Shown here: piece by piece, positions 1 to 7,975 of the stretch
Position numbering within the stretch: the stretch's first letter is position 1
Layout: each line of letters opens with the position of its first letter
Source: Burkholderiales bacterium
GTDB lineage: Bacteria; Pseudomonadota; Gammaproteobacteria; Burkholderiales; Burkholderiaceae_E
Reading direction: 5' to 3'
DNA: 12,724 bases
NCBI GenBank assembly: GCA_027489195.1
Contig: JAIYAG010000476.1
Coordinates: 1-12,724, forward strand
Made by a program: the position numbers and the translations under genes
The notes under the pieces: generated by a model
Told to the model about the DNA's origin: nothing
What the model saw: the letters and a program-made list of their open reading frames with translations, nothing else
Databases searched by the model: none

Positions 1-2056
<2,056 letters not shown>

Positions 2057-2060
<4 letters not shown>

Positions 2061-2075
2061 GCCGGCACGGCTCAG
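2057..2075. terminator. Small hairpin between convergent genes, candidate bidirectional terminator
   Basis: CTGAGCCG (2057-2064), loop GCA, CGGCTCAG (2068-2075): a perfect 8-bp GC-rich stem. The kinase stop TGA (2058-2060) lies in one arm and the opposing stop (TCA on the top strand, 2072-2074) in the other. No T-run follows on either strand, so it is not a classical intrinsic terminator. It could stabilise mRNA ends or block read-through. It is the only obvious end signal between these convergent genes. Confidence 0.4.
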
Positions 2076-3130
2076 GCCGCCGAGAACCTCACCACGCCGT
2101 CCTCGCCGATCACGCGCTCGAGCGCGCCGTCGTGCCACAGCGCGTTCAGGTGCGCGAGCGACTCGCCGAGCGCGAACATCATCTGATGGGCGTCGAACTC
2201 GCGCCCGAACAGGATCGGCACCATGCCCGCCGCATGGTGCGCGCGCTCGCGGCAGGCCGCGCTCACCACCGCCAGACGCTCGTCGTGGTGCTCGCGCAGC
2301 TGCTCGATGCGCCGGTGCAGACCGCGGAACGGCCGGCCGTGCGAGGGCAGCACCAGCGTGTCGGGCGGGCACGGCTCGAAGCGGCGCAGCGAATCGAGGT
2401 ACCAGGTGAGCGGGTTGGCCTCGGGCTCGAGGTCGAACACCGACACGTTGGTGGAGATGCGCGGCAGCACCATGTCGCCGGAGATCAGCACGCCGTCGGT
2501 CTCGCTGAACAGCGCCGCATGCTCGGGGGAATGCCCGGTGCCCACGATCACGCGCCAGCGGCGCCCGCCGATCGGGATCGACTCGCCGTCGGCGATCCGG
2601 CGGAACGACTGCGGCATCTCCGGCACCAGCGACGGGAAGTGCTTGCGCACCCGCGAGCCCAGCGCCTCGAGCTGCGGGCCCTCGGCCATGCCGTTGCGGC
2701 GGTAGTGACGGTAACCGGCGTCGGGGTCGGCGCCGGGCATCGACACCGACAGGATCCGCCCCATCGCGTACTCGCCGAGCGTCATCCACAGCGGCGCGGC
2801 GAACCGGTCGCAGAGCATGCGCGCCAGGCCGACATGGTCGGGGTGGGTGTGCGTGCACAGCACCCGGACGATCGGCAGGCCCTCGAGCTCCTCGGCGATC
2901 ACCGTCTCCCAGTGGCCGCGCAGCTCGTCGGTCGAGACGCCGCAGTCGATCAGCGTCCAGCCCTCGCGGCCGCGGAAGGTGTCGCGCAGCAGCCAGAGAT
3001 TGATGTGGTTCAGCGCGAAGGGCAGCGGCATGCGCAGCCAGTGCACGCCCGGCGCGACCTCGATCCGGCGGCCGGGCTCGGGCAGCGTCTCTGCGAACGG
3101 ATAGCTCAGCTCGTGCTCGTGGGGATTCAT
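2072..3130 (-). CDS. MBL-fold metallo-hydrolase
   Basis: A 352-residue cytoplasmic metallo-beta-lactamase-fold hydrolase of the glyoxalase II / LACTB2-like group, probably binding two metal ions. The core motif THTHPDH gives His94, His96, Asp98 and His99; further ligands are His200 (GTGHSPEH), Asp219 (SGDM) and His264 (LPSHGRP). The C-terminal 270-352 is helical, as in relatives carrying a small extra domain. The ATG at 3130 gives a start (MNPHEHELSYPF) that runs straight into the fold. There is no clear Shine-Dalgarno; the upstream bases are TCTAGCCGCG. It is divergent from the MerR gene across a 102-bp region holding the operator at 3143-3164, so it is probably a target of that regulator. 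Substrate unknown: the motif set fits thioester, lactone or related ester hydrolysis, and a role with acyl thioesters is only suggested by context. Confidence 0.9.
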   Translation of the reverse strand: MNPHEHELSYPFAETLPEPGRRIEVAPGVHWLRMPLPFALNHINLWLLRDTFRGREGWTLIDCGVSTDELRGHWETVIAEELEGLPIVRVLCTHTHPDHVGLARMLCDRFAAPLWMTLGEYAMGRILSVSMPGADPDAGYRHYRRNGMAEGPQLEALGSRVRKHFPSLVPEMPQSFRRIADGESIPIGGRRWRVIVGTGHSPEHAALFSETDGVLISGDMVLPRISTNVSVFDLEPEANPLTWYLDSLRRFEPCPPDTLVLPSHGRPFRGLHRRIEQLREHHDERLAVVSAACRERAHHAAGMVPILFGREFDAHQMMFALGESLAHLNALWHDGALERVIGEDGVVRFSAA

Positions 3131-3142
3131 CGCGGCTAGAAT

Positions 3143-3164
3143 CGGACGTTTACGTCAACGTCAG
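3143..3164. promoter_or_regulatory. Candidate LiuR-type operator (overlapping double site) between MBL hydrolase and regulator
   Basis: Two overlapping inverted repeats offset by 6 bp: CGGACGT-TT-ACGTCAA (3143-3158) and TTTACGT-CA-ACGTCAG (3149-3164). The same double arrangement, in perfect form, occurs at 9384-9407. MerR proteins bind inverted repeats as dimers, and the adjacent gene encodes a MerR regulator, so this is probably its own site and also controls the divergent hydrolase. The remainder of 3131-3232 shows no strong -35/-10 pair. Weak candidates facing the hydrolase, CTGACG and TTCTAG 17 bp apart on the minus strand, would give an almost leaderless message. Confidence 0.65.
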
Positions 3165-3232
3165 TCTACCCGCGCGGCGTCGCCGCCTCCCGGCCGCGTT
3201 CCGCAGACGGGGCCGTGCCGCATCCGGAGCCG

Positions 3233-3664
3233 ATGGCCACGTTCACGATCACCGATCTCGCCCGCGAGTTCGACGTCACGCCCCGCGCGATCCGCTTCTA
3301 CGAGGATCAGGGGCTGCTCGCGCCGACCCGCACCGGCACCGGCCGGCGCCAGCGCGTCTACACGCAGCGCGACCGCACGCGCCTGAAGCTCACGCTGCGC
3401 GGCAAGCGGCTCGGCCTGTCGCTGTCCGAGGTGCGCGACCTCGTCGACATGTACGAGTCGCCCTCCGACACCGCGGCGCAGCTCGAGCGCTTCCTGCAGG
3501 TGCTGGCCGGGCATCGGGGCACGCTCGAGCGCCAGCTCGAGGACCTGCAGGTCACGCTCGGCGAGATCGCCGCGCACGAGGCGCGCTGCCGGACGCTGCT
3601 GGCGCGTGCGGCGCCCGCCGCGCCCGAGGCCGCGCGCGGACGCCGCCGCGCGGCCGGGGGCTGA
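3233..3664 (+). CDS. liuR: MerR-family transcriptional regulator, LiuR-like
   Basis: A 143-residue DNA-binding regulator of the MerR family. The N-terminal winged helix-turn-helix starts with FTITDLAREFDVTPRAIRFYEDQGLL (about 4-29) and continues to about residue 70. A long amphipathic helix at about 85-125 would form the antiparallel dimer coiled coil. The tail is Ala/Arg/Pro-rich. Only one Cys is present, so it lacks the paired cysteines of metal or redox sensors. The sequence resembles LiuR, the MerR regulator of leucine/isovalerate degradation in proteobacteria, and ivd lies in the same window. The ATG at 3233 is chosen because homology begins there; GGAG at 3226-3229 is close to it, and a GTG at 3215 would add six residues. 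The ligand is unknown; a leucine-pathway acyl-CoA is plausible. It is likely autoregulated through the operator at 3143-3164. Confidence 0.85.
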   Translation: MATFTITDLAREFDVTPRAIRFYEDQGLLAPTRTGTGRRQRVYTQRDRTRLKLTLRGKRLGLSLSEVRDLVDMYESPSDTAAQLERFLQVLAGHRGTLERQLEDLQVTLGEIAAHEARCRTLLARAAPAAPEAARGRRRAAGG

Positions 3665-3665
3665 C

Positions 3666-4490
3666 ATGACGGCCCCCGACGCCGACGCCGACGCCCACGC
3701 CAACGCGATCCGCGAGCACGGCTTCACCGTGCTGCACGACGCGATCCCCGCCCCCCTGCGCCACGCGCTGCGCGAGGCCCTCGAGCAGCTCGAGACCGAC
3801 GCGGGTGCAGGCTTCGCGAAGACCCGCTTCGAGGGGACCCGCACCGTCCGGATCTACAACCTGCTCGCGCGCGGCGAGGCCTTCTGGCCGGTACCGCTGC
3901 ACCCGCGGGTGCTGGCGGTCGCCGAACGCGTGCTCGATCCCGAGCTGCTGCTGTCCTCGCTGTCGGCGATCACCCTCGCGCCCGGGCAGGACGCGCAGCC
4001 GCTGCACGAGGACACGCAGCGCATCCCGCTGCCCCGGCCGCGCGCCCCGATCGCGCTGAACGCGATGTGGGCGCTGTCGGACTTCACCGAGGCCAACGGC
4101 GCGACCCGCATCGTGCCGGGCAGCCACCGGTTCGACGCACCACCCCGCTACGGTGCCGAGCACCCCACGGTCGCGGCCGAGATGCCCGCCGGCAGCATCC
4201 TGCTGTTCGACAGCGCGCTGTGGCACGCGGGCGGCGCCAACCGCACCGAGGCGCGCCGCTGGGCGATCGCCTGCTACTACTGCGTGGGCTGGATGCGCCA
4301 GCAGGAGAACCAGCTGCTCGGCGTGCCCGGCGAGCTCGCCCGCCGCATGCCGCGCCGGCTCCAGCAGCTGTGCGGCTGGTCGGTCTGGCAGGGCCAGTAC
4401 GGGCACGTCGACAACCACGACCCGATCGAGTTCCTCGGCGGCGAACGCGAGCGCCCGATGATCTGGGACGACGCGCCGCGCAAGCCGTGA
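3666..4490 (+). CDS. Phytanoyl-CoA dioxygenase (PhyH) family protein
   Basis: A 274-residue protein with the Fe(II)/2-oxoglutarate dioxygenase fold of the PhyH family; such enzymes hydroxylate a substrate while decarboxylating 2-oxoglutarate. The metal triad is visible: His114 and Asp116 in LHEDTQ, and His187 in LWHAGG. NGATRIVPGSHRF (144-156) is the family's conserved loop, and an Arg in NRTEARRW (192-199) is the candidate 2-oxoglutarate carboxylate anchor. All key residues are present, so it should be active. The ATG at 3666 lies one base after the MerR stop and follows a G-rich stretch, so the two genes are very probably cotranscribed and translationally coupled. The start codes for a DADADAHAN stretch made by a 6-bp repeat. 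Substrate unknown; PhyH proteins act on acyl-CoAs, small metabolites or secondary metabolites. Location in a leucine regulon suggests, but does not show, a branched acyl substrate. Confidence 0.9.
   Translation: MTAPDADADAHANAIREHGFTVLHDAIPAPLRHALREALEQLETDAGAGFAKTRFEGTRTVRIYNLLARGEAFWPVPLHPRVLAVAERVLDPELLLSSLSAITLAPGQDAQPLHEDTQRIPLPRPRAPIALNAMWALSDFTEANGATRIVPGSHRFDAPPRYGAEHPTVAAEMPAGSILLFDSALWHAGGANRTEARRWAIACYYCVGWMRQQENQLLGVPGELARRMPRRLQQLCGWSVWQGQYGHVDNHDPIEFLGGERERPMIWDDAPRKP
3678..3707 (+). repeat. Short GACGCC tandem repeat inside the dioxygenase start
   Basis: Three exact copies of GACGCC (3678-3695) are followed by two imperfect copies, CACGCC and AACGCG. The unit is 6 bp and in frame, so copy change would lengthen or shorten an Asp-Ala run near the N-terminus without a frameshift. 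The core is short and may simply reflect codon bias. Confidence 0.5.
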
Positions 4491-4506
4491 AGAGACCGGG
4501 CTCGCC

Positions 4507-5478
4507 TCAGCGCGTGCGTTCCAGACGCGCGAGCGCCGTGCCCAGGATCCCCTTGGGCAGGTAGATGATGAACAGCACCAGCAGCGCGCCGTAGATCAGC
4601 AGGTCCAGCCCGTGGATCGTGTTGCCCACCGCGATCCGCAGCGTCTCGGACAGCGCCAGCAGGAACACCGCGCCCACCGTCGGCCCGAGCATCACGAACA
4701 TGCCGCCGGCGATCGCGCCGAACACCATCTGCAGCGAGATGCCGATGCCGGACACCGTCTCCGGGTTCACGTAGAGCTGGTACTGCGCGTAGAGCACGCC
4801 GCCCACGCAGGTCATCGCCGCCGACAGCATCGTCACCTTGAGCTTGGTGCGCGAGACGTCGATGCCGATCGAGGCGGCCGCGTCCTCCTCCTCGCTGATC
4901 GCCTCGAGCGCCAGCCGGTCCATGCTGCGGTCCACCCGCCGCCAGACCCACAGCGCGAACAGCCAGCAGGCGACCACGAGGTAGAACCAGACCAGCTTGT
5001 CCGAGAACTGCAGCGCGCCGACCGCCACCGTCGCGCCGTCGGTCAGCGCCGACTTGGGCGTGATGCCGAGCGAGCCGCCGGTGTGGTCGCGCAGCGCGAC
5101 GATCACCAGGCGCACGACCTCCGACAGCGCCAGCGTGACCAGCGCGAAATAGTGGCCGACGATCCGGAAGCGGAAGCACGGCCAGCCGATCAGCACCGCG
5201 AGCGCGAGCGTGAGCACGATCGCGCCCAGCGCCCCGAGCCAAGGCGACACGCCGAAGGTGTTCCACAGCAGCACCGAGCCGTACGCGCCGATGCCCAGGA
5301 ACGCGCCGTGTCCGAAGCTCACCATCCCGAGCCGGCCCATGATCGACCAGCTGGTGTAGATGAAGCCCCACAGCAGCGCCATGATGGCGAGGTGGAGCGG
5401 ATAGGTGCCGAAGCCTGCGAACGGCGCCACCAGCAGCAGCGCGAGCCCGACGCCCCCCAGGATCCGTGATCGGTTCAT
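4507..5478 (-). CDS. livM: Branched-chain amino acid ABC transporter permease LivM
   Basis: A 323-residue inner-membrane permease, one of the two channel subunits of a HAAT-family importer. It is strongly hydrophobic, with about eight to ten membrane segments. GRLGMVSFGHGAFLGIGAYG (about 48-67) is the LivM signature region. The cytoplasmic coupling loop lies in ALEAISEEEDAAASIGIDVSRTKLK (about 189-213), which docks the ATPases. The C-terminal YLPKGILG motif is typical of the family. The ATG at 5478 is 4 bp after the livH stop, with AGGTGA as ribosome site inside the livH end, implying coupled translation. It is the last gene of the transporter operon and converges with the dioxygenase gene, with only a 16-bp gap and no visible terminator. 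Confidence 0.95.
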   Translation of the reverse strand: MNRSRILGGVGLALLLVAPFAGFGTYPLHLAIMALLWGFIYTSWSIMGRLGMVSFGHGAFLGIGAYGSVLLWNTFGVSPWLGALGAIVLTLALAVLIGWPCFRFRIVGHYFALVTLALSEVVRLVIVALRDHTGGSLGITPKSALTDGATVAVGALQFSDKLVWFYLVVACWLFALWVWRRVDRSMDRLALEAISEEEDAAASIGIDVSRTKLKVTMLSAAMTCVGGVLYAQYQLYVNPETVSGIGISLQMVFGAIAGGMFVMLGPTVGAVFLLALSETLRIAVGNTIHGLDLLIYGALLVLFIIYLPKGILGTALARLERTR

Positions 5479-5482
5479 CGGC

Positions 5483-6355
5483 TCACCTGCGCTTCGCGAA
5501 CAGCCCTTCGGGCTTCCAGAACATCGTCGCGATGAAGAACACGAACGCGATCACGTAGCCCCACTCGAGCTGGAACAGGAAGCCGCCGACCGCGATGAAC
5601 TGCGCGAAGATGAACGCGGCCAGGAAGCCCCCGATCAGGTTGCCCAGCCCGCCCAGCACGCAGATCAGGAAGGTGATCGGGCCGAACGACAGGCCGATCG
5701 CCGGATGGATGTCGTACTGCAGCACCAGCAGGCAGGCGGCCAGGCCCGCCAGCCCGCCACCGAGCGCCGAGGTGGTCAGGTAGATGCGCCCCGGGTCGAC
5801 GCCCATCAGCGGCATGATCCCGCGGTCCTGGCTGATCGCGCGGATCGCGGTGCCGATGTAGCTGCGCGACAGGAACAGCCAGGTGCCGCCGATCGCCGCG
5901 ATCGCGACCGCGAAGGCGATCAGCCGCGCGAGCGACAGGTTCATCTCGCCGATCGCGAAGGTCGGCAGCCGCACGCCCAGGTTGCGGAACTCGACGCCGA
6001 AGGCCACCGTCGCCACCGCCTGCAGGAAGAACAGCACCCCGCCGGTGACCAGCAGCTGGTTGATCGGCTCGGCGGCCAGCACCGGACGGATGACGAACTG
6101 GTGCAGCGCCGCCCCGAGCACCGCGATCGACACGATGCCCGCCGCGAACGCGCCGAGGAGCGGCCAGCCCTGCTCGACGTGCAGCCACCAGATCACGTAC
6201 ATGCCGATCATCATCATCTCGGCGTAGCAGATCCAGACGACGTCGATCACGCCGAAGATCAGGTTCAGCCCGAGCGCGAGCAGCGCCAGCAGCCCGCCGA
6301 GCAGCAGGCCGTTGATCACCGCCTCGAGGAGGTAGATGTCGAAGAAGTCGCTCAT
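5483..6355 (-). CDS. livH: Branched-chain amino acid ABC transporter permease LivH
   Basis: A 290-residue inner-membrane permease that pairs with LivM. The N-terminal INGLLLGGLLALLALGLNLI (about 14-33) and the following GVIDVVWICYAEMMMIGMY are the LivH-type first helices. The ATPase-coupling loop is IRAISQDRGIMPLMGVDPGRIY (about 171-192). GPITFLICVLGGLGNLIGGFLAAFIF (about 225-250) is the conserved late membrane segment. FWKPEGLFAKRR is a normal family end. The ATG at 6355 has AGGA a few bases upstream and sits 10 bp from the livF stop. The length is normal and all regions are intact. Confidence 0.95.
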   Translation of the reverse strand: MSDFFDIYLLEAVINGLLLGGLLALLALGLNLIFGVIDVVWICYAEMMMIGMYVIWWLHVEQGWPLLGAFAAGIVSIAVLGAALHQFVIRPVLAAEPINQLLVTGGVLFFLQAVATVAFGVEFRNLGVRLPTFAIGEMNLSLARLIAFAVAIAAIGGTWLFLSRSYIGTAIRAISQDRGIMPLMGVDPGRIYLTTSALGGGLAGLAACLLVLQYDIHPAIGLSFGPITFLICVLGGLGNLIGGFLAAFIFAQFIAVGGFLFQLEWGYVIAFVFFIATMFWKPEGLFAKRR

Positions 6356-6365
6356 GGGGGTCCTG

Positions 6366-7070
6366 TCAGACGCCGAGGTAGGCGCGGCGGATCTCGTCGC
6401 TCGCCAGCAGCTCGGCCGCCGGGCCGCTCTGCCGGATCCGGCCGGTCTCCAGCAGGTAGGCGCGGTCGACGACCTTGAGCACCTGCTGGATGTTCTGTTC
6501 GACGATCAGCACGGTGTAGCCCTGCTCGCGGATCGTGCGCATCAGCCCGAAGATCGACTGCACCACCACCGGCGCGAGTCCGGCCGAGGGCTCGTCGAGC
6601 AGCAGCAGCTTCGGGCCGCTCATCAGCGCGCGACCGATCGCGCACATCTGCTGCTCGCCGCCGGACATCGTGCCGGCCATCTGCAGCCGGCGCTCCTTCA
6701 TCTTCGGGAACAGCGAGTAGACGAACTCCAGCCGCTCGGCATGGCGCGAGCGCGCCGCCGGCGTGTACGCACCCATCTTCAGGTTGTCCTCGACCGACAG
6801 CCGCGGAAACAGCCGGCGGCCCTCGGGCACCTGCGCGATGCCCAGCGCGATCACCTCGTGCGCGGGCACGCCGTCGTAGGCACGCCCCTCCATCGACAGC
6901 GAGCCCGAAGTCGGCTCGATCAGCTTGGAGATGGCGCGCAGCAGCGTCGTCTTGCCCGCGCCGTTCGGGCCGATCACCGCGACCGCCTCGCCGGCGTCGA
7001 CCTTCAGCGACACGTCGAACAGCGCCTGGAACGCGCCGTAGCCGGCGCTCACCCCCTTCAGCTCGAGCAT
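6366..7070 (-). CDS. livF: Branched-chain amino acid ABC transporter ATP-binding protein LivF
   Basis: A 234-residue cytoplasmic ATPase subunit of normal length. Walker A GPNGAGKTT (34-42), Q-loop Gln80, ABC signature MSGGEQQ (135-141), Walker B LLLLDE (155-160) and D-loop AGLAP follow in order. The switch position reads VEQN (190-193), with Gln instead of the usual His, as is common in LivF proteins. The ATG at 7070 shares one base with the livG stop (TGATG), so translation is coupled. Longer upstream in-frame sequence overlaps livG and has no family similarity, so this start is firm. It should form a heterodimer with LivG. Confidence 0.96.
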   Translation of the reverse strand: MLELKGVSAGYGAFQALFDVSLKVDAGEAVAVIGPNGAGKTTLLRAISKLIEPTSGSLSMEGRAYDGVPAHEVIALGIAQVPEGRRLFPRLSVEDNLKMGAYTPAARSRHAERLEFVYSLFPKMKERRLQMAGTMSGGEQQMCAIGRALMSGPKLLLLDEPSAGLAPVVVQSIFGLMRTIREQGYTVLIVEQNIQQVLKVVDRAYLLETGRIRQSGPAAELLASDEIRRAYLGV

Positions 7071-7858
7071 CAGCTGCGCTCCTGGCGTGCGCCCGCGCGC
7101 TCGGCGTCGGTCTCGCGCACCTGCGCCTGGACCTGTTCGGCGTCGGTGCCGAGGTAGACCTCGACCACCTTCGGGTCTCGCGTGACCTCGGCCGGCGTGC
7201 CCTGGGCGATCAGCTCGCCGTGGTCCAGCACCAGGCAGCGGTCGATGACCCGCATCAGCACGCCCATGATGTGCTCCACCCACACGATCGAGATGCCGCG
7301 CTCGTCGCGGATGCGGCGCAGCATGTCGGCGGCCTGGTTCATCTCGGTCTCGTCGAGACCGCCCAGGCTCTCGTCGGCGAGCAGCAGCTTGGGCTGCGTG
7401 GCGAGCGCCCGCGCCATCTCGAGCTTCTTGAGCCCGGCCGCGCCCAGCCCGTCGACACGGGCCCCCGGATCGGACGGCAGCCCGATCAGCGCCAGCGCGT
7501 CCTCGGCCCGGCGCTGCGCCTCGCCGCGGGTCACCGGCTCAGAGGCGCCGTAGTAGGCGGCGAGCGTCGCGTTCTCGAGGATGGACAGCTTGCGGAACGG
7601 CCGCGGGATCTGGAAGGTCCGCGCGATGCCGGCCCGGCAGATCCGGTTCGGCGGCAGCCCGCCGATCTCGCGGTCCAGGAAGCGCACCGAGCCCTCGGTC
7701 GGCGCGTACAGGCCCGCGATGACGTTGAAGGTGGTGCTCTTGCCGGAGCCGTTCGGGCCGATCAGGCCGAGGATCTCGCCCTGGCGCAGCTCGAACGACA
7801 GGCGATCGACGGCGGTGAAGCCGCCGAAGCGCTTGGTCATCGAGTCGATTCTGAGCAT
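7070..7858 (-). CDS. livG: Branched-chain amino acid ABC transporter ATP-binding protein LivG
   Basis: A 262-residue cytoplasmic ATPase subunit. Walker A is GPNGSGKST (34-42), Q-loop Gln83, Walker B LLLADE (158-163) and switch His196 (VEHIMG). The ABC signature region reads LGAAGLKKLEMARAL (138-152), so it lacks a canonical LSGGQ. Some LivG-like branches have a similarly altered motif. The C-terminal 238-262 is a polar, charged tail beyond the usual end. The ATG at 7858 is chosen because MLRIDSMTKRFGGFTAV aligns with family starts; an in-frame GTG at 7906 would add 16 unlikely residues. The ribosome site is weak (TAGG). A 117-bp gap with three hairpins separates it from the binding-protein gene. 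Confidence 0.92.
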   Translation of the reverse strand: MLRIDSMTKRFGGFTAVDRLSFELRQGEILGLIGPNGSGKSTTFNVIAGLYAPTEGSVRFLDREIGGLPPNRICRAGIARTFQIPRPFRKLSILENATLAAYYGASEPVTRGEAQRRAEDALALIGLPSDPGARVDGLGAAGLKKLEMARALATQPKLLLADESLGGLDETEMNQAADMLRRIRDERGISIVWVEHIMGVLMRVIDRCLVLDHGELIAQGTPAEVTRDPKVVEVYLGTDAEQVQAQVRETDAERAGARQERS

Positions 7859-7873
7859 GGACAGCCTATACGG

Positions 7874-7887
7874 CCGCCTTTCGGCGG
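7874..7887 (-). other. GAAA tetraloop hairpin upstream of livG
   Basis: On the transcribed minus strand the RNA would read CCGCC-GAAA-GGCGG: a 5-bp GC stem with a GNRA tetraloop, 16 bases before the livG ATG. GNRA loops are very stable. It could shape the livG translation start or protect a processed 5' end. It is the third hairpin of the cluster in this gap. Confidence 0.45.
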
Positions 7888-7910
7888 ATTCACGTTCGGG
7901 GAGCACCCGT

Positions 7911-7930
7911 GCCGGGCCGGCGGGCCCGGC
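7911..7930 (-). other. Second intergenic hairpin in the transporter operon
   Basis: GCCGGGCC (7911-7918), loop GGCG, GGCCCGGC (7923-7930): a perfect 8-bp stem made only of G and C. It lies 2 bp beyond the larger hairpin at 7933-7971. No T-run follows on the minus strand. Confidence 0.5.
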
Positions 7931-7932
7931 CT

Positions 7933-7971
7933 GCGGCGCCGGCGGCGAGCAGTGCTCGCCGCCGGCGCCGC
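7933..7971 (-). terminator. Strong 18-bp hairpin after the binding-protein gene (attenuator or mRNA stabiliser)
   Basis: Arms 7933-7950 and 7954-7971 are perfectly complementary over 18 bp, with a 3-base loop AGT; all but one of the paired positions are G-C. On the minus strand it begins four bases after the binding-protein stop. There is no T-run, so it is not a classical terminator. Hairpins in this place are known from other binding-protein transporters (for example after malE), where they slow 3' exonucleases or cause partial termination and so keep binding protein in excess over the permease. That role is inferred here from position. Confidence 0.65.
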
Positions 7972-7975
7972 CCCC

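Noticed and set aside
3265..3276. ACGTC-like fragments inside genes as further operator copies
   Set aside because: Single half-sites such as GACGTCACG occur in coding DNA without the paired 2-bp-spaced arrangement, so they are taken as chance.
4491..4506. Possible terminator between the convergent dioxygenase and livM genes
   Set aside because: Only 16 bp are present, with no stable inverted repeat and no T-run.
7859..7906. GTG at 7906 as livG start
   Set aside because: The 16 added residues do not resemble LivG starts, there is no ribosome site, and the GAAA hairpin would fall inside the coding sequence.
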